A program made the position numbers and the translations under genes. Shown in pieces: positions 22,801 through 34,232 of a stretch of DNA of 64,000 nt; positions within the stretch are counted from its first letter, which is position 1; every line of letters starts with the position of its first letter. The notes beneath the pieces are model-generated. The model did no database searches and was not told the DNA's origin. It was given only the letters and a program-made list of their open reading frames with translations. The stretch is from Siphonodentalium dalli (lineage: Eukaryota; Mollusca; Scaphopoda; Gadilida; Siphonodentaliidae), in NCBI GenBank assembly GCA_032622095.1, contig CP136068.1, positions 157,135,151 to 157,199,150 of the forward strand. Reading direction: 5' to 3'.

Positions 22801-23525
22801 ATGCCATAGCCTTATGTATCAGATTATTTGCACATTGGCATAAGTCCAAAGGCAATTGGTGAATTGGATTTAATGTTGCTCCAAACAGATTTACCAGTAC
22901 ATAACACAAGATTTTGGACCGATTTAATCAAATTTGGTGTGGTGATTCGGGGTACCCTTGGCAGAGTTATAATGGTGTTAGTTTTTCAATTTTTTTTAAC
23001 TTATTTAAAAAAATTAAAGGGACACATTGGAAATCTTTTTATCATAATCATCAATATCTAAATGAAAACAAATGACAATGTCAATGACATTTTTTTTATT
23101 ATTATTATAAAAGTTAAAAATAAATTAAAAAAAAAATCGATTAAATTTTTCATTTTTTTTTCGAAAAAGGGTCATAACTCCTTTAAAATTAATCGGATCA
23201 AACCCATATTCGAACTCGATCTGTATTTTGGGCCGAGAAACTCACATACCAAATTTGGTTCCGATCAGATAAAAAATGTTTGAGTTATGGCAGAATGCGT
23301 GAATTCTAAGTCGAAAAAGGGCCATAACTCTGTACAAAAAAGTTGGATCAAACCCATATTCGAACTCGATCTGTATTTTGGGCTGAAAACCCCATATACA
23401 AAATTTGGTTTTGATCAGGTAAAAAATGTTTGAGTTATCGCATTACACGTAAAGTGTCTACGGACGGACAGACGGACGGACAGACGGACGGACGGACGGA
23501 CGAACGACGAGTGGTCAATCCGGAC
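22801..23525. repeat. repeat J1 ending in a CGGA microsatellite
   Basis: Two direct units of about 150 bases (gggccataactc, catattcgaactcgatctg, gatcaggtaaaaaatgttt) are followed by (CGGA)n at about 23461-23510. A similar arrangement occurs at 52320-52870. Tails of this kind are typical of dispersed repeats in marine invertebrates. No coding content. Confidence 0.6.
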
Positions 23526-23559
23526 AACGACACTATGTTTACCATACATGGTATGGGTA

Positions 23560-23695
23560 AACATAAAAATGGTAAAAAGTGTTAAAAAAAGATTTTTTTT
23601 AGGCCAATGCATTCTCTTATATATGCGAGGCGACCTATGGTCGACTCGCATATATAAGAGAATGCATTGGCACAGGGCATAACTGTGACTATCAC
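23560..23695. mobile_element. family A fragment, inverted
   Basis: One core palindrome plus ggcacagggcataactgtga, which is the complement of the A left segment. No terminus is preserved. Confidence 0.7.
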
Positions 23696-24186
23696 AATCT
23701 GGCAACCTCATTCTACTTTAACCCTTTACCCAACAAACCGGCCAAAACCGGCCAAATAAAGCTTCAACAGCCTAAAATATCTTCGGTCTGTCTCAATAGA
23801 ACCATACAAATATGGATATCATTGGAACCGGCTCATTGACCACATTGTGATGGTTACAGTTATGCCCTGTGCCAATGCATTCTCTTATATATGCGAGTCG
23901 ACCATAGGTCGCCTCGCATATATAAGAGAATGCATTGGCATTTTTTCTTACATTCTTTAACAATTTTATAATTTTTAATGTGTTAAGCCAATGCATTCTC
24001 TTATATATGCGAGGCGACCTATGGTCGACTCGCATATATAAGAGAATGCATTGGCACAGGGCCGTTCTGTTGGGTAAAGAGTTAAAGTAGAATGAGGTTG
24101 CCAGATTGTGAATTTGGTGATGCTAGAGCATAAAGTCAGCCTGGGGGGGGGGGGGGGGGACCTCATTCTGCAAATGACAGGCACTA
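23685..24186. mobile_element. family C palindrome split by A5
   Basis: The arm ggcaacctcattctac (23701-23716) is mirrored by gtagaatgaggttgcc (24087-24102). A5 occupies the centre. The right side continues as family C (gtgaatttggtgatgcta, then gacctcattctgcaaatga) with a G run at 24143-24158. Confidence 0.65.
23718..24085. mobile_element. family A TTAA MITE, A5
   Basis: TTAA at both ends. The first core palindrome is followed directly by ttttttcttacattc, with the poly-A/T spacer shortened. Confidence 0.85.
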
Positions 24187-24294
24187 TTCATCGGCAAGCT
24201 CTCAGTGAGAAAGGCAACAAGACATATTTCCGACTGAAAAATTACCCATAATTCTGCTGTGGTTAAGGAGTCGATTATTTAGGGCATTACTGTA
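24184..24294. mobile_element. family E right half, E7
   Basis: From attcatcggcaagctctc to gcattactgta. The left half is missing, and it abuts the family C element. Confidence 0.7.
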
Positions 24295-24708
24295 TATGTT
24301 CTTCTTTCTTAGGACAATATAACAATTCTATTATAGCTGAGAATAGATAATCCCCCTCCCCTCTACCCACAGTTACCAAGTTATCATTTTGTAAATCCAG
24401 AATAGAAGTTCAGTTAAGGATGTGGATTGGAACGTGATTTGGGAAGAGTGCATATTTATGGAGCAACATACTGTAGGAGTTTATAATAGAAAGTTTGACA
24501 GCCCAAAAGATAGAATGATATTGGACTAAAAAGTGACAAGTTTAACTCGATTTGATGCTTTCAAGATGGACTAAAATTGACTTGCGAAAAGTTTTTGAGT
24601 TAAAATTCAGAATTACTGTTTAAAAAAAATTTCAACTCAAAATACTATTTAGCAAACAATCAAAGCTTAAATTCTAAAAGACAAAAATCTATCTTAGCAC
24701 AGTTGCTG
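24295..24708. other. no recognised feature
   Basis: AT-rich GALNT intron 2 sequence. Nothing supported. Confidence 0.4.
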
Positions 24709-25100
24709 AACACAGTTCTGTACTTATTCTATGCCTAACATACTCAGTATAATACACTCAGCATTGCAGACATTAGGTAGTGATATCATGTCACTCACAT
24801 ACAGGTTCAGTTCTGTATTTATTCTACACCTAACATATACATACTCAGCATCGTGGACATCGTGATATCATGTCACTCACATACAGGTTCAGTTCTGTAT
24901 TTATTCTACACCTAACATATACGCACTCCGCATCGCAGACATCCTGTAGTGATATAATGTTACTCGCGTACAGGTTCAGTTCTGTATTTATTCTACACCT
25001 AACATATACGTACTCAGCATCGCAGACATCCTGTAGTGATATCATGTTACTCGCATACAGGTTCAGTTCTGTATTTATTCTACACCTAACATATACTCAC
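24709..25100. repeat. tandem copies of the GALNT exon 2 end and its 5' splice site
   Basis: About four units of 82-92 bases abut the exon 2 donor inside intron 2. Markers (acaggttcag and its variants) fall at about 24801, 24883, 24970 and 25057. Each unit carries, on the minus strand, a degraded version of the exon 2 end (YASDMISL...DVRDAE becomes YASNIISLQDVCDAE) followed by a GT-containing junction and about 40 bases of intron. Two units are 87 bases (29 codons) and lack stops on both strands, which produces open frames of 119 and 66 codons that are artefacts of the repeat. Confidence 0.85.
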
Positions 25101-25254
25101 TCAGCATCGCGGACGTCCGGTAGTGATCGATGTAGTGATATCATGTCACTCGCGTACGCATTGAATGCGTTATCCTGCCACCCGTCGTCGTACTTCTTCC
25201 TCTCTGACGCAGATAACTTATCCTTCTGAATTACAACCGCTTTTCCATTCTCAC
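25101..25254 (-). CDS. GALNT: GALNT coding exon 2: stem to catalytic-domain linker
   Basis: This 154-base exon has an acceptor ending tcttacag at 25255 and a GTGAGT donor starting at 25100. It adds Gly136 (split codon), 50 full codons and the first two bases of Glu187. The peptide opens GENGKAVVIQ and contains GWQDNAFNAYASDMISLHR followed by SLPDVRDAE. This is the classic conserved linker just before the GALNT catalytic domain: a basic VVI segment, an FN..ASDMI.L.R helix and a LPD.R motif. The first two and last two bases fit exons 1 and 3 exactly. The exon is too short to stand out as an open reading frame and is masked by the adjacent array, in which its 3' end has been multiplied (24709-25100). 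Confidence 0.9.
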
Positions 25255-25271
25255 CTGTAAGAGAAAAGTAA

Positions 25272-25420
25272 TATCATTCCATAATAATCTAAATAATATC
25301 ATCCCATAATAATCTAAATAATATCATTCCATAATAATCTAAATAATATCATTCCATAATAATCTAAATAATATCATTCCATAATAATCTAAATAATATC
25401 ATCCCATAATAATCTCAAAC
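25272..25420. repeat. 25-base tandem repeat, about six copies
   Basis: Units of atatcattccataataatc plus taaat, with near-identical copies immediately upstream of the exon 2 acceptor. It may be recent and length-variable. Confidence 0.85.
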
Positions 25421-25436
25421 TCTAAGTTGAAAAGGA

Positions 25437-25900
25437 ACATAATGATAGCCCAGTGTTAGACTTGTAATGGTGTTAACGCATCGGTATGAGTTCGAGCCCG
25501 CCTGTGGACTATCATCTGCACAAACGTGGCTTGGTCAGATTAACTCTTTCAGTGCCAAGTCCGATTTTTTTATCAACCCATATTTCTTTGATCATTTTTC
25601 AAATTTATTGATTATAATAATGTGATACATTGATGGAAAGAGCTCTGAGAGCTCTTTCCATCATCAATATATCACATTATTATAATCAATAAATTTGAAA
25701 AATGATCAAGGAAATATGGGTTGATACAAAAATCGGACTTGGCACTGAAAGAGTTAAGCGATGTGTGTGTTGAAGAGCCACATGCTGTTTAAATCTCGGC
25801 CCAGGTTGTACGTGACCCTTGGGCAAGGTCATTGGTACTGTGCTCGCTTCATCGTACCTTGATGATAAATAGGGACCTGGTTGTTACAAATTACAAATGT
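25437..25900 (+). mobile_element. tRNA-derived SINE split by a family D MITE
   Basis: The left part resembles a tRNA with A-box-like cccagtgttagacttgtaat and B-box-like ggtatgagttcgagcccg (25480-25497). The right part has acccttgggcaaggtcattg, a motif common in conserved SINE bodies. The D element at 25540-25757 interrupts it at a TTAA. Assigned from memory of box motifs, not from a search. Confidence 0.5.
25540..25757. mobile_element. family D TTAA MITE, perfect foldback
   Basis: TTAA flanks with ends CTCTTTCAGTGCCAAGTCCG and its complement. Arms of about 100 bases meet at gaaagagctctgagagctct. It lacks the shared tgcattctctt core and so may represent a simpler family D member. Confidence 0.85.
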
Positions 25901-26699
25901 TCACAGAACAAATGGATTTCTGTCAATGCATGGTGTAGGCCAAACCTGTTAAGTTCTGGCATGCCAATTTTGGGAGATTGAACTTCAGAATTCGGGAAAT
26001 CTAGATTAAATTCGGGAGATTTAGATTGAGACTCGGGGTTCTCTACAACTTTACTATTTTAATGTTGGACTGGCTATAAAACTGCTCTAATGGCCGACTA
26101 CCTCTTCATCATTAGCATCATACAAGAAACTGGTGAGCAGGGCAGGGTAGCTTGTTTGTGGGCCCAGGACACTGTGGCATCCCCTATTGCTCATTCTGAT
26201 GTGGGCACCATAAAGCAAGAATTCATGTGGATATCTCCCACTTTCTACAATCTCATCGTTGTATGACGATATCTAGCTCTCTCGCCTCTCTCCCATTCAC
26301 CTCCATCAGAACATTAAATTGTTCGCACATAACTCCAGAACCTCTCACACACAAGCCTTGTTGATGTGCTTTAAATCTGACATGTTTGAAATGGAAATGA
26401 AATATTGATCAAATTTATAAAATGATGAGACGACAATAGTGCTAAATTAGCCATGATCTCTTATTGAGCCGTCAAATTCCGACATGTTCCCCGAGGGCGT
26501 GACACATATTATTTAATGATGGAGAGAAATCAAATGAATGTGATGATATCCAGTTCTATTAGTGAGATTCCGAGGCTGGAGGGATGTTATCAATCAATGC
26601 CCCTCCTGTTACACGTAAAATCAAATCAGTGTGATGATTTCTGATGCTATTACATGGACTCAGACAGGCCTGGCCTTTTAAGGAGGGCAATTTCACCAG
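25901..26699. other. no recognised gene; one repeat fragment
   Basis: 26146-26222 is an inverted match to part of 11320-11372 (tgggcccaggacactgtggc). The rest is unremarkable. Confidence 0.4.
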
Positions 26700-26914
26700 C
26701 TTCCCTCGATCCCCTTGGCTCTCCTAATTGTTCATCCTAATTGCTCATCCTAATTGCTCATCCTAATTGCTCACATGAGTCTTTATTGATCATGTTATGA
26801 ATCTTTACTCTGGCTGCGCCCGTAGATATCATATTCCACCCGTTCAAATCCTGGAAACTTTCTGAAGTCTGACCAGTTCTGACGAGGGAACTTTATAATA
26901 TTGAATAAACAATT

Positions 26915-27211
26915 TTAAAGTGGTACTGTACACTAAATCAGGCCATTCATGGGACCATCTCCTTTTATCAACAGAATATATGCAACAAATGAATGAATTT
27001 GACTTTTTATTTGAGCAATACATTTTTGAAAATACAATCATATGCTCTATGAACGATGCAAACAACATGGCAATTATAATTAAAATTTATTTATGACTGT
27101 ATTTTGCACCAAATCATGGCTCCAATTCATTCATTTGTTGCATATATTCTGTTGAGTATAAAAGGAGATGGTCCCATAAATGGCCAAATATAATGTACAG
27201 TACCCCTTTAA
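26915..27211. mobile_element. family I TTAA foldback, copy 1
   Basis: TTAA flanks. Ends aaagtggtactgtacac and gtacagtacccctt, with arms gggaccatctccttttat and its complement. A 297-base foldback. Confidence 0.7.
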
Positions 27212-27436
27212 GGACGGAAATTGTTCCAGCTACCCTCGCCCCCCCCCCCCCCCCCCCCCACCTTGGCTCTCCTAATTGCTCATCCTAATTGCCCTCATGA
27301 GTCTTTATTGATCATGTTATGAATCTTTACTCTGGCTGCGCCCGTAGATATCATATTCCACCCGTTCAAATCCTGGAAACTTTATGAAGTTCTGACCTGT
27401 TCTGACGAGGAACTTTATAATATTGAACAAACAATT

Positions 27437-27694
27437 TTAAAGGGGTACTGTACACTAAATCCGGCCATTTCTGGGACCATCTCCTTTTATCAACAGAATA
27501 TATGCAACAAATGAATGAATTTGAGCCATGAATTTGTGCAAAATACACTCACATGCTCTATGAACGATGAAAACAACATGGTAATTATAATGAAAATGAG
27601 TTTATGACTGACTGTAATTCATGGCTCCAATTCATTGAGTATAATAGGAGATGGTCCCATAAATGGTCAGATTTAATGTACAGTGTCCTTTTAA
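27437..27694. mobile_element. family I TTAA foldback, copy 2
   Basis: Same ends as copy 1 (aggggtactgtacac; gtacagtgtcctt) with TTAA on both sides. The right arm is partly deleted. Confidence 0.7.
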
Positions 27695-27920
27695 GGAGGG
27701 AAATTGTTCCAGCTCCCCTCGACCCCCTTGGCTCTCCTAATTGCTCATCCTAATTGCCCATCCTAATTTCTCTCCTAATCTTGATAGATCCTGTTATGAA
27801 TCTTTTATCTTTACTCTGGCTGCGTCCGTAGATATCATATTCCACCCGTTCAAAACCTAGAAACTTTATGAAGTTCTGACCTGTTCTGACGGGGAACTTT
27901 ATAACATTGAACAAACAATT

Positions 27921-28160
27921 TTAAAGTGGTTACTCACTGGGTTACTGTACACTAAATCCGGCCATTTATGGGACCATCTCCTATTATACTCAACAGAATA
28001 TATGCAACAAATGAATGAATTTGAGCCATGAATTAGTGCAAAATATATATGCTCTATGAACAATGTAAACAACGTTGGTAATTATAATGAAAATGAGTTT
28101 ATGACTTAAGTCGTAAACTCATTTTCATTATAATTAACATGTTGTTTGCATTGAAAAACA
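27921..28160. mobile_element. family I TTAA foldback, copy 3, truncated
   Basis: The left end is present. The right side ends in a short hairpin (aatgagtttatgacttaagt) and lacks the gtacagtacc terminus. Confidence 0.55.
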
Positions 28161-28165
28161 TTTTA

Positions 28166-29332
28166 TTTTTTTAAAAACAAATTTTAAAGCTATTTTTTAT
28201 GGCTTTCTTTTCTGCCTTGAAATTCAATGATTATCATTGGGCAGTCAATCAACTTATGGTCTGAGGACTCTCATGGTTAAAATTATTTCAAACGAGAGAA
28301 ATCTAGCCAATACGCAGCGAGCGATGCCTTGATTGACCAATGAATAGCTTCCTGCAAATTCAGTTAATATTCATACAAGCCACACCCGCGGCATTTGACT
28401 GCAATCTCATGAAGTTATCGTATAAACTACACGTTAGTGTCGCGTATCTTAACTGACCAAACCTCGTATGTTCAAAATCAAAACTAACGTATGTTAATAC
28501 ATAATTGGGAAATGTTCAGACAGAACAAGTATACATAACAGAATTGTATTTGATATTAAAAAAAATAGTTTTTTCTCCTAACCTACGGATATTACATCAC
28601 GTGTCAAATAAGAATCATTATACAACTTCGTAGTAAATTTCAAGCGCGTATTGTAAACAAGGAGATGAAGCAACATGATCGTGGTACAGTTCAATAAGAT
28701 TTATATATAGCATGCTTATCGCTATATTTTCATTACACTGTTCTTTGTTATATAGCATCTGAATTACGAAACTTGTATTCTGCATGTATATATAGTGAAG
28801 CAATTAACCTTGAGCGCATTTTATTGCATGAAAATTGGTTAGAAGAAGAGTGACAACTCTTAAATGTTTACAATACCTCGGGCGCACGTGTGTAGATCTA
28901 TGTGTGTATCACAATGATAAACACTGCCTTATGAATATTAATGAGTTATCACCAAAAAAAAAAAGGGAATTTCCCCTTCATCTCTGAAATCAGATTCCAT
29001 GCGAGTGTTGTCAGACGTAAATGAAAGTAATGAGACGTAAATGAAAGTAGTAAATGAAAGTAATGAGACGGAGTCTGGATATTTATCACACTGATCATAA
29101 TTGGGCTGAGAAAAGTTTTCATTGCTTTTAAATAATTCCACAAAAAAAATTGACATTGATATTTATTCATTTTTTCAGGTTATTTGTTATCTATACAATG
29201 TGATGTATATTTCAGGAAATTTTATTTGCACCATAAAAAATGTTATGGTGAAGGGGATTTTAATAGGGTCGTTATAATAGGGTCGGTAGGAAAGCTGCAA
29301 TCACAGATATTTGTTCTTTGGCTGAGTTTGGC
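28166..29332. other. no recognised gene
   Basis: About 1.2 kb of intron. A short repeat gagacgtaaatgaaagta occurs near 29030-29060. No supported coding feature. Confidence 0.4.
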
Positions 29333-29340
29333 CTTATGAG

Positions 29341-29717
29341 CAGGGGCGCCGGAAGCATCCAAGGGCAGGGGGGGCAGAGCCTACAAAAAGGGCACTTTTC
29401 CGCAAAAAGGGCATTTTCTCGCAAACTCGGGAAAATAACCATAAATTCATTGTGGCAAAAATCCCTATTTTAATGGTATTTGTCGGTTTTTATGGCCGTT
29501 TTGTGATAAAATTGACAAAAAATTAATATTCCTTGTGAAATTGGTGGTATTTGGACCAAAAAAGTCACATTTTTTCTATAAAAACACGAGATTAAACACA
29601 CAAAAATCATTTTCTGTCTCCAGAAAAAGGGCAAGTCCTGCCCCCGCTCGCCCCCCCCTTGGTCAAGGGCAGGGGGGTCAGCTGCCCCCTCTGCCCCCCC
29701 CTCTTCCGGCGCCCCTG
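29341..29717. mobile_element. hAT-like MITE 2 with exact 8-bp duplication
   Basis: Perfect inverted ends CAGGGGCGCCGGAAG/CTTCCGGCGCCCCTG, with cttatgag on both sides (29333-29340 and 29718-29725). The GC-rich ends enclose an AT-rich, noncoding 377-base element. Confidence 0.9.
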
Positions 29718-29867
29718 CTTATGAGTTCATACAGATTCAGTGATTTGATCATGTTGCACATGATTTACACAAACATTAGATAAATTGTCCCAGACATTTC
29801 TTAATCAAGAGATATGAAAACAGAAAGGGAAATGTTTAATTTGATGATCACCAAATCATGTTCAATA

Positions 29868-30026
29868 CCCCCCCCCCCCCCTTGAAATAGTGTGTCTGTC
29901 ATTTGCAGAATGAGGTCCCCAGAGGGTGAATTTGGTGATGCTAGCCCGCTATGTGGGGTAGCATCACTAAATTCACCCTCTGGGGACCTCATTCTGCAAA
30001 TGACGGACACCCTATTTCAAGGCTTG
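29868..30026. mobile_element. family C MITE with a C run at the left end, C10
   Basis: A single palindrome with cttgaaatagtgtgtctg and tatttcaaggcttg ends. The first bases are replaced by a poly-C tract at 29868-29882. Confidence 0.75.
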
Positions 30027-30514
30027 CCCACACCATCTGAATCAAAAAACATTCCTTGGTTGCAAAAAACACATGTCTTTAATTAAAATAAAGGAGTCAA
30101 GGGCAGATTGTCCCATTTTGAGATTGTTCTTTTAAATTGAAGAAGGACTTTGAAGATTAATTCCAGCAAGGTGACTGATAGACTGCAGATGTGGCATTCT
30201 GATTGCAGATTGTGTGATAACACTGCTAGGAATGATGCATTATGGGAGATGAGGCAGAATAGGATTTGATTACAGTGATGAACCAATGGAAGTTGGAGTC
30301 GTCATGGAACCTACCATTTGGCGGCACCACATACCTATCCTGAAATAACAACTTGTTGGAGTATTGGCTTTTCATAGATAAGACAAAAATGATGTGACCA
30401 TGCAGTCTCAACATTTAACTTTACACCATGCACATAAATCACTCTTTTTATTTGTTGGTTTATGGAGAATTACTTCAAAAGATAGGGTATGAGGAGGGAA
30501 AAAAATTAAATTGG
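30027..30514. other. no recognised feature
   Basis: Intronic sequence. Nothing supported. Confidence 0.4.
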
Positions 30515-30913
30515 TTAACCCTTTACCCAACAAACCGGCCAAAACCGGCCAAATAAAGCTTCAACAGCCTAAAATATCTCCGGTCTGTCTCAATAGAACC
30601 ATACAAATATGGATATCATTGGAACCGGCTCCTTGACCACATTGTGATAGTTACAGTTAGCCCTGTGCCAATGCATTCTCTTATATATGCGAGTCGACCA
30701 TAGGTCGCCTCGCATATATAAGAGAATGCATTGGCCTAAAAAAAATCTTTTTTTAACACTTTTTACCACTTTTTCTTACATTCTTTAACAATTTTATAAT
30801 TTTTAATGTGTTAAGCCAATGCATTCTCTTATATATGCGAGGCGACCTATGGTCGACTCGCATATATAAGAGAATGCATTGGCACAGGGCCCTTCTGTTG
30901 GGTAAAGGGTTAA
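30515..30913. mobile_element. family A TTAA MITE, A6
   Basis: Full-length copy with TTAA at both ends, unique left segment and two complete core palindromes. Close to the family consensus. Confidence 0.9.
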
Positions 30914-31723
30914 GAAGATAATAAAAAAATACTCTGGGAGTATGTTAAAATATTAGCACAGTATGCTAGTGCTACAATTATTCAGAAAAGATTCATCTAA
31001 TTCAGGGGACTGCATGTGTCGGGCCCCGGTGTGCCCCCCCCCAATGAAATCTCATATAGGTTAGGGACATAGGGCATTTTCCTTACTCTCTTAACAGTCT
31101 GTAATGCACACAATTCGCAAGCTCATAATTTACAATATTTACAACATGGTATGGTTAAAGGTGTTGATCGGCCTTCGATATGATGGCCAGAAATACAGCA
31201 TCCACCACCGTCCGCATCTGTTGATGAGTGTGACAATATCTGGTGGTCCCAAAAATCACCCATGATGATGACAGCAACGTGGTACATATGTCTTCTATTA
31301 AATTAAATTCTGGGAGAAGCAGGAAGGGAATTAGAGATCATATTATATGTGATACTGAAATTTATGGGGATCTAAATTATGAAGACAGATTACATGATAT
31401 AGTCCATGGACAATTTCTTGGATAAGAACAATGAATTAAGCAGCATGGCATCCTACATTTATCACATTCTTTGTTTTATGACTATTACCAATCGCACCAT
31501 TCCCATGTGTGTAAAAAAACGAATATTGGTATGGCCAAAACTGTCTGGCCATACCCGCTCTTATACAAGTGTTAAAGTAGTAGTGGTTTGTTTAATTGGA
31601 TTGTGACTTTATTGAACAATAAGTGTCAATGTTTTGTTACTATGATTGTAAATCCTCCTTCAAAGAAGAAGCCCCGGCTTGTTGATGACAATCAGCCACC
31701 TATAAACAGACTCTGTCAACCAG
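30914..31723. other. weak coding-like stretch, otherwise nothing
   Basis: A plus-strand frame at 31234-31425 (KITHDDDSNVVHMSSIKL and on) reads like protein, but it lacks a convincing donor. It may belong with the candidate gene that follows. A short hairpin tatggccaaaactgtctggc lies at about 31530-31560. Confidence 0.3.
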
Positions 31724-32323
<600 letters not shown>

Positions 32324-32334
32324 GTAAGTATTGA

Positions 32335-32682
32335 TGATATTTCTCTCCCGTCAACCAGAACTCGCCCCCTGTCAACCAGAACTGTCATATTTTCAATCAT
32401 CCATGTTCGACAAATCATGGTCTTTCAATAAATCTTGGTACAAGTATTCTTGGGTTGAATACAGCATCAGTGTCATTTCTTCGCAAAAGAGAAGGGGAAA
32501 TATTTGTGGACATTGTTTTCCGAAATAGCTCGGCGCAGTTTGGACAAACACAACACATCCAATGCACACAAAGATGCAACAATAATGTTAAAGGAGATGT
32601 GTCTAGATGTGAATCACATCGATCTAGTAAGTTCCCACACTCAGACTTTAATCCATGCACATGTAGAAAACAACTGATCTAA
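32335..32682 (+). CDS. candidate downstream exon of the unrecognised plus-strand gene
   Basis: An open frame runs from 32335 to a stop at 32682. It contains NCHIFNHPCSTNHGLSINLG, VSFLRKREGEIFVDIVFRNS and several Cys (HIQCTQRCNNN, CESH). A good acceptor (tttctctcccgtcaaccag) ends at 32358. A GTAAGT donor follows 32626, so the exon may be 32359-32626. The link to the preceding candidate exon is doubtful because the implied intron is only 35 bases, shorter than introns normally are. I recognise no domain. It could be a gene fragment or an accidental frame. Confidence 0.28.
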
Positions 32683-33699
32683 TTGAATTGAAGTCAGTTG
32701 ATAAATTGAATAAGAACGTAGTGTTGTCATCAGGAAATGAAACAAGTCAAAAAGTGACGAGTCACAAATGTGAACCTGTTGAGAAATATCAGAACACTAT
32801 TCTAATTAATAGCGATGTGATATTGGAAAATGACCTTGACCTGCTGAATATCCATATATTACCGAGCACTCTTCTTTGATTGTGTGAAGGCAGTACAAAA
32901 TTAAGTCTGTTCACCTATATTCATATATTTGGCGTGTTGGCAATTTTCCTCTTATTCTTAATAATTTCTGATATTTCGTCAGGTTGACTTTGGCATACAT
33001 ATTTCAATCGGGTCTGGAATAGGTGGAATATCTCTACCTGGCCTCTGCAGGTTTGGCATTATATAGCTAGTGTTGTTGTAACATTTTCGTAAATGAAACA
33101 CGACGGAATTGGAAACATTTACTCACAACATATCATATATCATTATCCATTATATTTGCTATTTAAAACTTGTTACACGAGTCCAATCTCTACCAGCGAT
33201 GCCTCTTATCCATAACACTGAGAGAGGTCAGCGAAGATATGAGAGGTCACACTGTCCGGAAATGCAAACAGCGTGGTGGCATGGATGAAATATTTAGTCA
33301 ATGGTGCTGGCATGAACACAGAAATAGATTGGGAGTTCCCAGTATTCAGGACTAAAAATACTTCTTTTACTCCATCACCAGTCTGGGATAGTCAAATGAA
33401 AAGTAGTCCGTCTGCAATGTGGTGATTGTGCATGGTCGAGTCTGAATCGGTAAGCCGATTCGACGAGGATGATGATTGCCTTGAATAAGATTGAGAATGT
33501 CATGTTATCACAGGAAATGAAACAAGTCAAAAAGTGACGAGTCACAAATGTGAACCTGTCGAGAAATAACAGGACACAGGAACTATAATTAAAGTCCTCA
33601 TGACACCAAAAATCAATTCCTGATTTTACAAGGGCTTCAGGCTAAAGCAAGTAGATGATCGTAGGGATCTCATTTGTGTAACAGTAAACAATGCACATG
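32683..33699. other. no gene established; one duplicated block
   Basis: A block of about 70 bases (aggaaatgaaacaagtcaaa, aaatgtgaacctgt) at about 32730-32800 recurs at about 33510-33575. The frame 32688-32879 (first copy) is open for 63 codons, while the second copy is broken by stops. This could be a trace of an exon duplication. Confidence 0.35.
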
Positions 33700-33916
33700 T
33701 ACAGTAATTCTCTAAGTAATCGACTCCTTAACCACAGCAGAATTATGGGTAACTTTTCAGGATTTAGTCGTAAATATGGCTTGTTGCCATTCATCGGAAA
33801 GCTCCCAGGGAGAGCTTTCCGATGAATGGCAACAAGCCATATTTCCGACAAAATCCTGAAAAGTTACCCATAATTCTGCTGTGGTTAAGGAGTCGATTAC
33901 TTAGAGCATTACTGTA
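33700..33916. mobile_element. family E MITE, E8
   Basis: Complete TA-flanked palindrome of 217 bases, centre aagctcccagggagagctt. Confidence 0.85.
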
Positions 33917-34232
33917 TGCTGTGTATATATAGCAACCAGCACACACCATGAATAGTAATTCTTCTTGATGGGTGCATGCAGTGATCCTGTGGTCGTCTGT
34001 CAGTGTTCTGATAAAAGTCTGTGGGTGTTCTAATAGCGGTGACAGAAACTCCATGAATGATGCATCATCGTAAAGGTTATCATTCTGATTGACTAACAGC
34101 GTGTGGAAACATTATTTGATTACATGCTTGTTCCAAGAAGTACATGCAGTGTTATTGCTGTTCCATATTTACAAATACATATGGAACGTACAATCCATAA
34201 GCATCTCGTTGACGTAAAATGACGTACATGAC
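33917..34232. other. no recognised feature
   Basis: Intronic sequence. Nothing supported. Confidence 0.4.

Larger units (their letters stand above)
26700..28165. repeat. segment triplicated in tandem, each copy with a family I foldback
   Basis: Three direct copies start near 26700, 27225 and 27716, each with cctaattgctcatcctaatt, gctgcgcccgtagatatcat and gaactttataatattgaa. Units are about 500, 490 and 400 bases. Open frames on the minus strand repeat the same peptide (SFICCIYSVDKRRW) and are artefacts of the repeat. Confidence 0.8.

Noticed and set aside
24870-25229. 119-codon plus-strand open frame with a 29-residue repeat
   Set aside because: It is created by the 87-base tandem units next to GALNT exon 2. 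The real coding strand here is minus.
25480-25497. functional tRNA gene
   Set aside because: Only box-like motifs remain. No acceptor stem or complete cloverleaf can be drawn, and the body looks like a SINE.
32324-32358. a genuine 35-base intron joining the two candidate exons
   Set aside because: It is too short for normal spliceosomal removal. The two frames may belong to different exons, or the locus may be decayed.
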